Positions 26,251 to 35,000 of a DNA stretch of 64,000 nt are shown one piece after another (position 1 is the stretch's first letter; each line of letters starts with the position of its first letter). Source of the DNA: Mesorhizobium opportunistum WSM2075 (GTDB lineage Bacteria > Pseudomonadota > Alphaproteobacteria > Rhizobiales > Rhizobiaceae); NCBI RefSeq assembly GCF_000176035.2, contig NC_015675.1, positions 2,856,001-2,920,000 on the forward strand. Reading direction: 5' to 3'. The notes under the pieces were generated by a model that was not told where the DNA came from, ran no database searches, and saw nothing but the letters and a program-made list of their open reading frames with translations. The translations under genes and the position numbers were made by a program.

Positions 26251-27213
26251 TCAGAGCCCCATCTTCTTGCGGGATTGCAGCCCGACCACCGCCAGCAGGA
26301 TGCCGCCCTTGATCGCGGTCTGCACAAACGGCGAGACGTTGGCGAGGTTCATGCCATTGGCCAGCAGCGCCATGACCAGCGCGCCGATCACCGTTCCGTG
26401 CAGGCTGCCTATGCCGCCTGAGAGCTGGGTGCCTCCAAGGGCGACGGCGGTGACGGTGTCGAGCTCGAACAGCAGCCCGACATTCGGATCGCCCGATACG
26501 ATGCGACCGGCCAGGAAGACACCGGCAACGGCCGCGAAACAGGAACAGACCACATAGGCGAGGACGATGTTGCGGCGGTCGTAGACGCCAAAATTGCGGG
26601 CAGCACTCTCAGCCCCCGAAGCAATGCCGCCGCCAATCGCAAACAGATGCAGCCCGTATCGCGATCCGTAGAGCAGCTTCCACGCCGCCAGGATCACGAC
26701 GATGCCCCAGAAAACCGGATAGGGAATACCAAGGAAACTGCCTGAAACTGCAGAGATGACGATCTCCGGCACGGTGCCGCCGGACACGGGCCGCAAGATG
26801 CGCGTAATGCCGAGCACGATGTACTGCGTCGACAGCGTCGCGATGATCGGATGGACGTTGAAACGGGTGATCGCCAGGCCGTTGATCAGCCCGATAATTG
26901 CGGCCAGCACGAAGACCGCGGGGATCAGCACAATGACCGGCTGGTCCAGAGCCAGCACCGCCGTGGTGAAACTGATGACCGAGCCGACGGACAGGTCAAG
27001 CCCGCCGATGAGCACGACGACCAGCTGTCCGATCGCCGCGATGATCAGCGGCATCGCCTGGGCGACCAGGTTGAAGAGGTTTTCGGTCGTGGCGAACTGC
27101 GTCGTCTCGATGGTCAGCCACAGCGAAATGAGCAAGGCGACCAGGAGCGGCAGGCCCCACAGGCCTTGCCGTGTGTTCCGGCCACTCAGGATGTTGATCA
27201 GCGAACGAACCAT
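26251..27213 (-). CDS. ABC transporter permease, ribose/RbsC family (second subunit)
   Basis: 320 residues with the same family layout: VLIGGLDLSVGSVISFTTAV early, FNVHPIIATLSTQYIVLGI in the middle, and DTVTAVALGGTQLSGGIGSLHGTVIGAL late. This last is the conserved permease loop contacting the ATPase. It lies 8 bp downstream of the ATP-binding gene. Confidence 0.9.
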   Translation of the reverse strand: MVRSLINILSGRNTRQGLWGLPLLVALLISLWLTIETTQFATTENLFNLVAQAMPLIIAAIGQLVVVLIGGLDLSVGSVISFTTAVLALDQPVIVLIPAVFVLAAIIGLINGLAITRFNVHPIIATLSTQYIVLGITRILRPVSGGTVPEIVISAVSGSFLGIPYPVFWGIVVILAAWKLLYGSRYGLHLFAIGGGIASGAESAARNFGVYDRRNIVLAYVVCSCFAAVAGVFLAGRIVSGDPNVGLLFELDTVTAVALGGTQLSGGIGSLHGTVIGALVMALLANGMNLANVSPFVQTAIKGGILLAVVGLQSRKKMGL

Positions 27214-27221
27214 GGATGCCC

Positions 27222-28793
27222 CTAATTCCGGCGCGCGGAGCCGCCCGTGAGGGCCGCGTCGAGGATCTTGTGCTCTGTCGCCTGCGCCGCCGGCATTTCG
27301 GCAACGATGGTGTCGTCATGCACGACGTAGATGCGGTCGCAGAGCCCGATCAGCTCGATCGTCTCGCGCGACAGCACCAGCACGGCACCGCCCTTGCGGG
27401 TGAAATCGCGCAGCAGGTGGTAGATCTCGGACTTGGCACCGACGTCGACGCCACGGGTCGGCTCCTCCACCAGCAGCAGATCGAGATCCGCGGCCAGGTA
27501 GCGGCCGAGCAGAACCTTCTGCTGGTTGCCGCCCGACAGGGAGCCGACCGGAGCCGATGGACCTGCCGCCTTTATGTTCATGACCTGCATCATGCCGGCG
27601 ATGACGCTCCGGTATGGTCGCGCCAGCGCCAGTTCGGATCGCGTCGAATGCAATCCGATGGCGATGTTGTGGGCGATCGGCAAAGCGAGAAAGAGCCCCT
27701 CTTCCTTGCGGTCCTCGGGAACGAAGCCGACCTTCAGCTGCTGCAAATGGCGGACGCCCGTCGACTCAGAAAGTGGCATCTTAAGCGCTTTGCCATTGAT
27801 GGAAATCGTCCCGCCGAAGGGATGGTAGCGGCCGATCAGCGATCGAAGGAAGCGCTGCTGGCCTTGCCCTTCCAGCCCGGCCAAGGCGACGATCTCGCCC
27901 TTGTGCAATGTCAGCGACAGCACCTGCGATGTCTCGGTGATCTTGAGGTTTTCGACGCGCAGAATCTCGTCGCCTTTGTCATCAGTGCGATCAGGAAAGA
28001 GGTCCTGGAGTTCGCGTCCGACCATCATGGCGATGAGTTCGTCGGTGGTGATCTCGGACACCATTCTGGTGCCGACCAGCGCGCCGTCCTTCAGCACCGT
28101 CACCGTGTCGCACAGCTCGAAGATCTCCTCCATGCGATGCGAGATGTAGACGATTGCCTTTCCCTTATCGCGCAGCCGGCGGATGTTGCGGTTGAGAGCG
28201 TCGACATCGGCCGCATTGAGCGCTGCCGTCGGCTCGTCGAGAATGAGCATGCTGGCGTCGGCCTGGATGCAATGCGCGATCTCGACGAATTGCCGCTCGG
28301 CTATAGACAGGTTGGAAACGAGTTGCGACGGTTCGAGCGTGAGGCCGAGCTCGCCAAGCGCCTTGGCCGTCTGGCTGTTCATCATAGAGTAGTCGATCGC
28401 GCCGAACCTTGTCGTCGGTTCGCGGCCGAGAAACATGTTCTCGGCGATCGACAGATTGGGGAGCAGCGAATGCTCCTGGAAAACGGTCGAGATGCCGGCG
28501 TCCAACGCGTCGCGCGGCGATTTCAGATCGAGCTTTTGCCCGTTCATGAAGATTTCCCCGGTATCGGGCTGATGCACGCCCGCGAGAATCTTCATCAACG
28601 TTGATTTCCCGGCGCCATTCTCCCCCATCAGGGCATGAACGCTACCCGCCTTGAGATCGAGGGAAACGGAGTGAAGCGCCTTGCTACCTCCGAATGCCTT
28701 CGAAATGTGGGACATCTCAATAAGACTGGTCACAGAACCCTCGAACAAACCGGCTACGACAGATGGAGCGGCCGGCGGGGAATGGGTGTCCAC
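27222..28793 (-). CDS. Sugar ABC transporter ATP-binding protein (RbsA/MglA type)
   Basis: 523 residues with two ATP-binding cassettes. The first has Walker A GENGAGKST, signature LSIAERQ and Walker B LILDEPTAAL. The second has SLSGGNQQKVLLGRYL and LLVEEPTRGVDVGAK, with a degenerate Walker A (ALAGLEGQGQQ), as usual for the RbsA family. It powers the two RbsC-type permeases. The start is uncertain. The ATG at 28793 lies close to the binding-protein stop, but homology starts near VTSLIEMSHISKAFGG, so a GTG about 60 bp inside is possible. Confidence 0.9.
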   Translation of the reverse strand: MDTHSPPAAPSVVAGLFEGSVTSLIEMSHISKAFGGSKALHSVSLDLKAGSVHALMGENGAGKSTLMKILAGVHQPDTGEIFMNGQKLDLKSPRDALDAGISTVFQEHSLLPNLSIAENMFLGREPTTRFGAIDYSMMNSQTAKALGELGLTLEPSQLVSNLSIAERQFVEIAHCIQADASMLILDEPTAALNAADVDALNRNIRRLRDKGKAIVYISHRMEEIFELCDTVTVLKDGALVGTRMVSEITTDELIAMMVGRELQDLFPDRTDDKGDEILRVENLKITETSQVLSLTLHKGEIVALAGLEGQGQQRFLRSLIGRYHPFGGTISINGKALKMPLSESTGVRHLQQLKVGFVPEDRKEEGLFLALPIAHNIAIGLHSTRSELALARPYRSVIAGMMQVMNIKAAGPSAPVGSLSGGNQQKVLLGRYLAADLDLLLVEEPTRGVDVGAKSEIYHLLRDFTRKGGAVLVLSRETIELIGLCDRIYVVHDDTIVAEMPAAQATEHKILDAALTGGSARRN

Positions 28794-28818
28794 TCCCCGC
28801 CAGTCACGGCTTTCGCCG

Positions 28819-29898
28819 TCACTTCTTGCCGTAATATTCCTTGAGCTTGTCCTCGGGCAGTTCGCTTGGCCACCAGACGTTTGCGGTCAGGTCGTCGCGA
28901 TAGTATTTTTTGGCCTTGTCCTTGTCCCAGCCGTCGGGGTTGTACACATAGCGCTTGTAGAGCTGCTGACCCTCGAGCAGAGCGACAGCGGCGCGCACGC
29001 CGGCCGCACCCTGGGCGGGGCTGTATTCCGGCGAGATCGACTTGAATCCATCCGTGATCCACTGGCCGAAATAGCCGTTGTTGCCCTCCCCCGAAATCGG
29101 CGGAATGGGCGTGCCGAACTGCTTGAAGACATCGACGCAGGCACGCGTCATATCGGCGCCGGACGACCAGATGCCGTCGACCTGCGGATTGTTCAAATAG
29201 AGCGTCTCGCACAGCTTCTTGGCCTTGTCATACTGCCAGTCGCCATGCTCCTCGGCGATGATCTTCACATGCGTGCCCTTGAGCGATTCCAGGAGGCCGT
29301 TGTAGCGGTTGGTGTCTTCCGGATGGCCGGCCAGGCCACGCAGAACCCAGATCTTGCCGTTGTCGCCGACGGTCTTCACCAGCCAGTCGCCCATCACCTT
29401 GCCGAAATGCTCGGCGCCGCCCTGGATTTCGGTGGTGTAGGCATCGGAATCGATGCGGCCGGTGTGCAGAATGACCGGGATGCCGGCGGCGACTGCCTTG
29501 GCTATGCTGGCATTGGCCGACGTGCTGGTCACCGGCTGGACGATGATCGCGTCGACATGCTGCGCGATCAGGTCCTCGATGTCGGCCACCTGCTTCTTCT
29601 GGTCGAAGCCTGCATCGAGCAGGATGAATTTCGAGATGCGCTTGTCCTTTGCCGCGGCATTCTCGGCCTCATGCGCCACCTGAACCGTCCAAGTGTTCGC
29701 GTTCACGCCGAAGTCGCTCATTCCGATGACCCAGGGAGGGTCCTTCTTGAACGCGCCGGCCGCGGTCATGCGCATGTCGTCGGCGCGTGGCGTCACGCCG
29801 TCCATCAGCTTGACATCTTCCGCATGCGCCAGGGGCGTCACGGCAAGCGCAGATGCAACGAGCACTCCCAGACCGACGGTTTTTAGCAGTCCTAACAT
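28819..29898 (-). CDS. ABC sugar-type substrate-binding protein
   Basis: 359 residues starting at the ATG after a GGAGGAGAATTC ribosome site, with a signal peptide ending PLAHAED. It is a periplasmic type I binding fold (VIGMSDFGVNANTWTVQVAHE, DIEDLIAQHVDAIIVQPVTS, NNPQVDGIWSSGADMTRACV). It is the first gene of the minus-strand importer operon. The ligand cannot be told. The two SGNH hydrolases and the ROK regulator around it suggest an acylated sugar or polyol. Confidence 0.88.
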   Translation of the reverse strand: MLGLLKTVGLGVLVASALAVTPLAHAEDVKLMDGVTPRADDMRMTAAGAFKKDPPWVIGMSDFGVNANTWTVQVAHEAENAAAKDKRISKFILLDAGFDQKKQVADIEDLIAQHVDAIIVQPVTSTSANASIAKAVAAGIPVILHTGRIDSDAYTTEIQGGAEHFGKVMGDWLVKTVGDNGKIWVLRGLAGHPEDTNRYNGLLESLKGTHVKIIAEEHGDWQYDKAKKLCETLYLNNPQVDGIWSSGADMTRACVDVFKQFGTPIPPISGEGNNGYFGQWITDGFKSISPEYSPAQGAAGVRAAVALLEGQQLYKRYVYNPDGWDKDKAKKYYRDDLTANVWWPSELPEDKLKEYYGKK

Positions 29899-30221
29899 TG
29901 AATTCTCCTCCTTGTGGTTGCCCCGGCCGAACGAATGCGTACGGCCGCGAGACGCTCTCCCAATGCATGCTCGTCGTCGCAAACCGACCGATGCACGCAA
30001 TTCTCCCGCCCCCGAACACAGGCGTGTCCAGGCCCAACCAAGGCTGGACGATGATGACGGTCGAGAACTCCTCCGCGCACTTTAGAAGCACAGCGGATTC
30101 AGCGTGTCAATAGTTAGTCATGTTGAATGACTATTCCCTTGCTTGCCTTTCGCCGCTCCTCTATCCATCATGAAGGGCGCTCGTCTGCATCGGCGCGCAG
30201 TCAGTCCCGGCGGGAAAAAAC

Positions 30222-30872
30222 ATGCGTTCAGTCTTGTGCTACGGCGACTCCAACACACACGGCCAGATCCCCGGAAGGGGGCCGCTCGAGCGCTACGGTC
30301 CCGATGATCGCTGGCCCGGGATACTGCGTGCTCAGTTGGGGCCCGACTGGTATGTCATCGAGGAAGGATTGAGCGGCCGGACCACCGTCCACGACGATCC
30401 GATCGAGGGTGCCCACAAGAATGGCCGAACCTATCTTCGCCCTTGTCTGCAGAGCCATGCGACGCTCGACCTCGTCATCATCATGCTCGGCACCAACGAC
30501 CTGAAGATCCGCTTCAACAAGCCGCCGTCGGAAGTGGCTATGGGCATCGGCTGCCTGGTCTATGATATCAAGGAGCTGGCGCCCGGCCCGGGCGGCACCA
30601 CGCCCGAAATCATGATCGTGGCGCCGCCGCCGATGCAGGACGACGTCAAGGAATGGAAGTCGATCTTCGCCGGCGCGCCAGAGAAATCGCGACTGCTCGC
30701 GCTCGAGTTCGAGGTTTTGGCGGACTCGCTCGAACTCCACTTTTTCGATGCGGGTTCGGTGGTGTCCTGCAGCGAAGCGGACGGGTTTCATATCGATGCG
30801 GAAGCTCACAGACTGCTTGGCACGGCGCTCGCCCGCGCGGTGGATGCCATCGGCTGGAGTCGCTCGACATGA
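30222..30872 (+). CDS. SGNH/GDSL-family hydrolase (second copy)
   Basis: 216 residues with Ser in CYGDSNTHG, Asn in IIMLGTNDLKIRF, and the Asp-His pair in EADGFHIDAEAH. This completes an SGNH triad. It is related to the hydrolase at 24535-25218 but clearly divergent. No secretion signal. It is divergent from the importer operon and ends 57 bp before the ROK regulator, with which it probably forms a transcript. Confidence 0.88.
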   Translation: MRSVLCYGDSNTHGQIPGRGPLERYGPDDRWPGILRAQLGPDWYVIEEGLSGRTTVHDDPIEGAHKNGRTYLRPCLQSHATLDLVIIMLGTNDLKIRFNKPPSEVAMGIGCLVYDIKELAPGPGGTTPEIMIVAPPPMQDDVKEWKSIFAGAPEKSRLLALEFEVLADSLELHFFDAGSVVSCSEADGFHIDAEAHRLLGTALARAVDAIGWSRST

Positions 30873-30929
30873 GCTATCGCACCACCGCTAGGCACCGTGT
30901 TCTTACCGACGGAGCGAGCTTTGCCTGAC

Positions 30930-32024
30930 ATGAGATTCGCACCACCCAATCCATTGCGCATCGCTGATCGTGCGAGCGGATTGAATGCGCTGAGTGTGCG
31001 CAGCTACAACGAGCGTCTGGTGCTGTCCCTGCTGCTTCAGAACGTGGGCATATCGCGGATGGAAATCGGCGAGAAGACCGGCCTGTCGGCGCAGACGGCC
31101 TCGGTCATCGTCCGTTCGCTCGAGCAGGAGGGCCTAGTCTCCCAGGGCGAGGCGCAGCGCGGCCGCGTCGGGCCGCCGACGAAACCGCTTTCGCTCAACC
31201 CGGAGGGCGCCTATGCGGTTGGCGTCGGCTTCAGCAGACGGCGGATTGACATCGCTCTGATCGACTTCATCGGCACTGTGCGTTTCCACAAGCAGTTGCC
31301 GGCGGAGGAGGCCAACCCGTTTCCACAAAGCATCGATTTGCTGGAAACGATCAAGGAAGCGATGACGAGCTTGCCGGTTGCGGCGCGCAGCCGGATCGCC
31401 GGCATCGGGCTGGCCGTTCCCGACGAGGTCGATGCTTTGGCTGCAACCCGCAACGGGTCGAGCACCTCGCTCAAGGCCTTGCAGGGGGAGATCGAAGAGC
31501 AGATCAAGCTGCCGGTTTTCGTGCAGAACGACATCACCGCGGCGGCCGGCGGCGAAAGCATGTTCGGCGTCGCCAAGCCGCTGAACGACTATCTGTTCTT
31601 CTATCTCGGAGCACGGCTGCAGAGCAGACTCATCCTCAACCACCAGATCTACAAGGGAAACTCCAGCACAAGCTTCGATCATGGCCTGATGCGCCTGGAA
31701 AACGCACTGAGCGCGCGCGGGCAGTCGTCCGGGGTCATCTGGAGCAGCAGCCCGCAATGGCCCGACCTCGGGGAAGCCTACAGCGAATGGCTAGGTGAGT
31801 GTTCCAACCGCCTGAAAGCGTCGATCTCCGCGCTGACCCAGTTTGTCGAGTTCAAAACCGTCGTGCTGTCCAGCTACGCGCCCCGGAAGATCGCCGAAGC
31901 ATTGTGCGCGCATATCGGCCAGGAATTCGCCACCATTGAAGCCTTGCCGGCACGCGTCACCATCAGCCCGAAAGCCGTTGGAGCAGCGAGCCTACCATTC
32001 AGCTCAAGATTCATGATTCAATGA
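30930..32024 (+). CDS. ROK-family transcriptional regulator
   Basis: 364 residues from the ATG at 30930. An N-terminal winged helix (RLVLSLLLQNVGISRMEIGE, TGLSAQTASVIVRSLEQEGLV) is followed by a ROK sugar-kinase-like domain (GIGLAVPDEV, VFVQNDITAAAGGESMFG). The zinc-binding cysteine motif of true ROK kinases is not obvious, as in regulators. It probably represses the importer and hydrolase genes. The C-terminus (LPFSSRFMIQ) ends right at a direct-repeat junction (32026), so the last residues may have been altered by a rearrangement. Confidence 0.85.
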   Translation: MRFAPPNPLRIADRASGLNALSVRSYNERLVLSLLLQNVGISRMEIGEKTGLSAQTASVIVRSLEQEGLVSQGEAQRGRVGPPTKPLSLNPEGAYAVGVGFSRRRIDIALIDFIGTVRFHKQLPAEEANPFPQSIDLLETIKEAMTSLPVAARSRIAGIGLAVPDEVDALAATRNGSSTSLKALQGEIEEQIKLPVFVQNDITAAAGGESMFGVAKPLNDYLFFYLGARLQSRLILNHQIYKGNSSTSFDHGLMRLENALSARGQSSGVIWSSSPQWPDLGEAYSEWLGECSNRLKASISALTQFVEFKTVVLSSYAPRKIAEALCAHIGQEFATIEALPARVTISPKAVGAASLPFSSRFMIQ

Positions 32025-32528
32025 CTGGGACGTTATCCCTGATTGGGACGTTATCCGTCTTACGAGAGTCTGCTGTCGATTTTTAGCATGCAATAACCTG
32101 CCGGCGTCGCTTACGGCCCCAAACAGCACCTTCGTCGTGTGGGGTCGTGCGCTTGGAACCGGATGGGCAGGGGCTTTGATGCGGGTCAAGCATTGTAGGC
32201 TGACATCTTGGCGAACCAGTCCGCATCGGCTCTGCACCGACGCCGCCATTGCCCCCATGTCTCTGTTCACGTAGCGCACCAACGACCTCTCGAACGGGCT
32301 GATCTGGCCGAAGGACGGCTGAAGCCTCGACCGCCTATGCCGCAATGGCGCGTCGCGCGTTTCTTCCCCTGGGCAAAGCCCATTCCTCGCGAAACCAAGA
32401 AACGCGCACCTGCGCCATCCTCCGCTTTGCTGCGGTCGCAAGCGATGCGGCGGCGGTCGCCTTTGGCCCCGCGATCGCCATCGAGGTCGCATGGTGCGGG
32501 CTCGGAAACGAGAAAACGGAGACTGAAA
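32025..32528. other. Junction region before the conjugation module
   Basis: About 500 bp without a supported gene. It starts with a 13-bp direct repeat (32026-32056). The remaining open frames on both strands lack domains. It separates the sugar-uptake cargo from the conjugation genes and probably holds the promoter of the DUF736 gene. Confidence 0.4.
32026..32056. repeat. 13-bp tandem direct repeat
   Basis: TGGGACGTTATCC occurs at 32026-32038 and again at 32044-32056 (18-bp period), directly after the ROK stop codon. This could be an insertion-element end, a resolvase or integrase binding site, or an iteron-like site. Nothing in the sequence decides which. Confidence 0.55.
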
Positions 32529-32855
32529 ATGGCTACCATCGGCACCTTCAAGAAGACCAATGCGAACGAGTTCACCGGCGAGATCGTCACCCTCAGCGTC
32601 CAGGCCAAGGGCGTGCGCATCGTCCCCGATTCCCGGGCCAGCGGCGAGAACGCTCCAAGCCACCGCGTGGTGGTCGGCAAAGCCGAAATCGGCGCCGCCT
32701 GGTCCAAGCGCTCCAACGAGGGCCGCGACTATCTCGGGCTCAAGCTCGACGATCCGAGCTTCACCGCTCCGATCTACGCCAACCTCTTCGCCGACGAGGA
32801 AGGCGAGGGCCACAGCCTCATCTGGTCGCGCCCCAACCGCCGCAACGGCGAGTGA
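32529..32855 (+). CDS. DUF736 domain protein
   Basis: 108 residues, a complete DUF736 protein. It has MATIGTFKKTNANEFTGEI at the start, VVVGKAEIGAAWSKRSNEGRDYLGLKLDDPSF in the core (given as one known family block in parts), and a C-terminal LIWSRPNRR. DUF736 genes accompany conjugation modules of alphaproteobacterial ICEs. Their role is not established. The ATG at 32529 was chosen since homology begins there. A strong hairpin follows the stop. A paralogue is found at 35578. Confidence 0.88.
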   Translation: MATIGTFKKTNANEFTGEIVTLSVQAKGVRIVPDSRASGENAPSHRVVVGKAEIGAAWSKRSNEGRDYLGLKLDDPSFTAPIYANLFADEEGEGHSLIWSRPNRRNGE

Positions 32856-32861
32856 ACTGGC

Positions 32862-32893
32862 AGACGCCTCGCCCCGAACCGGGCGAGGCGTCT
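32862..32893 (+). terminator. Strong hairpin after DUF736 gene
   Basis: AGACGCCTCGCCC (32862-32874) pairs perfectly with GGGCGAGGCGTCT (32881-32893) around a 6-nt loop, starting 7 bp after the stop codon. The short T-containing stretch behind it is weak, but stem strength and position support a terminator. Confidence 0.75.
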
Positions 32894-32970
32894 TCTGCCG
32901 GTGACCGCAGAAGCGTTCCGCGCCGCCGGCTGCCATCACCGGGCTCCCTGTCATCCGATGCTTTGTTTGA

Positions 32971-33040
32971 TGTACGATGGCGTGGAGATGGTTGAGCGCG
33001 GCTATCACAATTGCTGCGCGCGCCGGCGCGACTGCCTGAA
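32971..33040 (+). pseudogene. Remnant of a DUF2285 C-terminus
   Basis: YDGVEMVERGYHNCCARRR matches the end of the DUF2285 domain at 24190-24250 (LRMVERDYRQLLRARRR). At DNA level the blocks GAGATGGT, GAGCGCG, AATTG and GCGCGCG line up, with a small indel changing frame. Only the last 20 or so codons are recognisable. In related elements a DUF2285 gene stands directly upstream of the HTH/RepA genes, so this is probably what is left of it. Confidence 0.5.
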
Positions 33041-33157
33041 GGTCTTTTGGCGGTGCGAAATAGCGCCCTTCAATTGCGCACCTGATCACCGTCCCCACGC
33101 TCCTCCATCCTGGCCATCGATCGCCGTTCAATCGCGACGACCCCAAGGAGACACCTC

Positions 33158-33439
33158 ATGAACACCGACGCCGCGCCATTGCCGCCGCGCTACCTGCGCA
33201 CTTCGGAAGCTGCGCATTTCCTCAGTCTTTCTGCGCGTACGCTGGAAAAGCACCGCACTTATGGGACCGGGCCAGCCTATCGCAAACTCGGCGGCCGCGT
33301 CGTCTACGCCGTCGATGACCTCCAGGCCTGGGTGCAGCGCGGCGCGATGATGTCGACATCCGATCCGCATGGCTCGGTGCTGCCCGCCAAGCCTCAAGCC
33401 GCCCGCCTGATCGCCTATGCCGGGCGCGAAAGGCGCTAA
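33158..33439 (+). CDS. Helix-turn-helix DNA-binding protein (AlpA/excisionase-like)
   Basis: 93 residues. The winged-helix part LRTSEAAHFLSLSARTLEKH, TYGTGPAYRKLGGRVVYAVDDLQAWV is typical of the MerR/AlpA-like HTH_17 family. It is found as the first gene of the RepA-TraF-TraG block in many rhizobial elements, where it probably regulates the block or assists excision. AGGAGA lies 8 bp before the ATG. RepA starts 17 bp downstream. Confidence 0.82.
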   Translation: MNTDAAPLPPRYLRTSEAAHFLSLSARTLEKHRTYGTGPAYRKLGGRVVYAVDDLQAWVQRGAMMSTSDPHGSVLPAKPQAARLIAYAGRERR

Positions 33440-33456
33440 GCTCGCTGGTCTCCCCT

Positions 33457-34512
33457 ATGTCGGCACGACCACGTCAACCGTCGGAACGCGGGCAGCTTGA
33501 TCTGTTCCACGCGCTGCCCGGTGTCGTCGCCCCACGCGATGCGCAGGATCTCATGGCCTATCCCTTCTTCTCACTTGCCAAATCCAGGCGCATCGCGCCG
33601 ATCGACTTTCGCGCCGGCGATGTGGCGATCCGTGTCGAAGCGATGCCCGACCACGGCATGGCGACGATCTGGGATGCCGATATCCTGATCTGGGCCGCGA
33701 GCCAGATCGTCAGCGCGCGGGACGCCGGATTGCGCACGTCGCGGCTGATGGCCGCCACGCCATACGAAATGCTCACCTTCGTCGGCCGCGGTGTCTCGAA
33801 GCGAGACTATCTGCGCCTCAAGGCCGCGCTCGATCGCCTGCAGGCGACAAGCGTCGTTACTTCCATTCGCCAGCCCACCGAGGGCCGGCGCCATCGCTTC
33901 TCGTGGATCAATGAATGGCAGGAGCGCTTCGATCGGAACGGCCGGCCGCTCGGCGTCGAATTGATTTTGCCGGATTGGTTCTATCGCGCCGTTATGGACG
34001 ATGCGCTCATCCTGACGATTGACCGTGCCTATTTCGCACTGACGGGTGGGCTGGATCGCTGGCTCTACCGGCTGGTGCGCAAGCACGGCGGGCGCCAGCG
34101 CGCTGGCTGGCGTTTCGACATCCGGCACCTGCATCAAAAGTCCGGCAGCCTCTCGCCGCTCAAGCGCTTCGCCTTCGAGCTGCGTGACATCGTGCGCCGC
34201 CAACCGTTGCCGGGATATCTGCTGTTCACGGAAGTCGAAGCCAGCGGCCGTGTGCTGCTGGCTTTCGAACCGGCGCCCGCGCCGGTTGACAGGATCGTGC
34301 CATCGGGAACCCGAACTATCGTGCCATCGGGAACCGCATCCTCGTGCTTTCGGGAACCGCGATCGGCCGTAAGGGACGGGCTAGCAACGGAAAATCGCGC
34401 TCTTAACTTAGAGTCTAACTCTCAATCTAACAGTCTTGCGCGCCAGACGCGGACTGATGGTTGGGACGAGAAGCGGCGGTGCGTTGGCCGGTGCCAAGGA
34501 GACGATACATGA
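33457..34512 (+). CDS. repA: RepA-type replication initiator protein A
   Basis: 351 residues of the replication initiator protein A family found on rhizobial ICEs and plasmids. Conserved blocks are MAYPFFSLAKSRRIAPIDF, ATIWDADILIWAASQI, PYEMLTFVGRGVSKRDYLRLKAALDRLQAT, and DRAYFALTGGLDRWLYRLVRKHGG in two pieces. It probably supports replication of the excised circle. The C-terminal part, with the repeat IVPSGT...IVPSGT, is variable. A ParA gene, often found next in such modules, is absent. Instead the stop overlaps the DUF2840 start (ATGA). Confidence 0.85.
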   Translation: MSARPRQPSERGQLDLFHALPGVVAPRDAQDLMAYPFFSLAKSRRIAPIDFRAGDVAIRVEAMPDHGMATIWDADILIWAASQIVSARDAGLRTSRLMAATPYEMLTFVGRGVSKRDYLRLKAALDRLQATSVVTSIRQPTEGRRHRFSWINEWQERFDRNGRPLGVELILPDWFYRAVMDDALILTIDRAYFALTGGLDRWLYRLVRKHGGRQRAGWRFDIRHLHQKSGSLSPLKRFAFELRDIVRRQPLPGYLLFTEVEASGRVLLAFEPAPAPVDRIVPSGTRTIVPSGTASSCFREPRSAVRDGLATENRALNLESNSQSNSLARQTRTDGWDEKRRCVGRCQGDDT

Positions 34513-35000
34513 CGTCGTCTCCCCAATCGACGCTGCGCGGCGACCTCACGACGGTCGAGCTGATCTGGATCGAGAAGCGGATCGAGCATCGTATCCGGTT
34601 CGGACATTCATCCCATGAGACGATCATCGACAAGCGGCGCCGCGTCGTCGGATTTGCGCCAGGCAGTGTCTTTGCGTTCGTGCGCTGGGCGGCCAATGAC
34701 TTCGGCACTGTCGTTTCGCGCATCGACATCGTGCGCGCGGTCTTGCTCGCTGAACCTTATCAGACGCTGCCTTACGTCAGGCCAGGCGGCGAGATCCTGC
34801 TCAAGATCGCAGGCTGGGACAACGTTGAGCGGGTTCTCCAACGGATCGATGCGATCGATGCGATCGGTCTCGACCCGGCCGAAGCCGCACCGGACTATTG
34901 GCGTCAGGCCCACAACCGTCTCATTGCCGGCGCAACGCCGCGTGCCTATTCGCTCGAGCAGCACCGGGCCTTTCTGCTGCGCAAGCGAGCGACGCCATGA
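34509..35000 (+). CDS. DUF2840 domain protein
   Basis: 163 residues. VELIWIEKRIEHRIRFG, FAPGSVFAFVRWAANDFGT and YVRPGGEILLKIAGW are blocks of the DUF2840 family, a conserved but uncharacterised member of Tra/Trb modules that lies just before TraF. Starts and stops overlap both neighbours (ATGA at 34509 and 34997), so the three genes are translationally coupled. Confidence 0.85.
   Translation: MTSSPQSTLRGDLTTVELIWIEKRIEHRIRFGHSSHETIIDKRRRVVGFAPGSVFAFVRWAANDFGTVVSRIDIVRAVLLAEPYQTLPYVRPGGEILLKIAGWDNVERVLQRIDAIDAIGLDPAEAAPDYWRQAHNRLIAGATPRAYSLEQHRAFLLRKRATP

Noticed and set aside
27216..28604. 462-residue open frame on the plus strand
   Set aside because: Antisense to the ABC ATP-binding gene, which has all its motifs. 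No domain in the opposite frame.
32004..33146. 380-residue open frame on the minus strand
   Set aside because: Runs antisense through the DUF736 gene and its hairpin. No recognisable domain.
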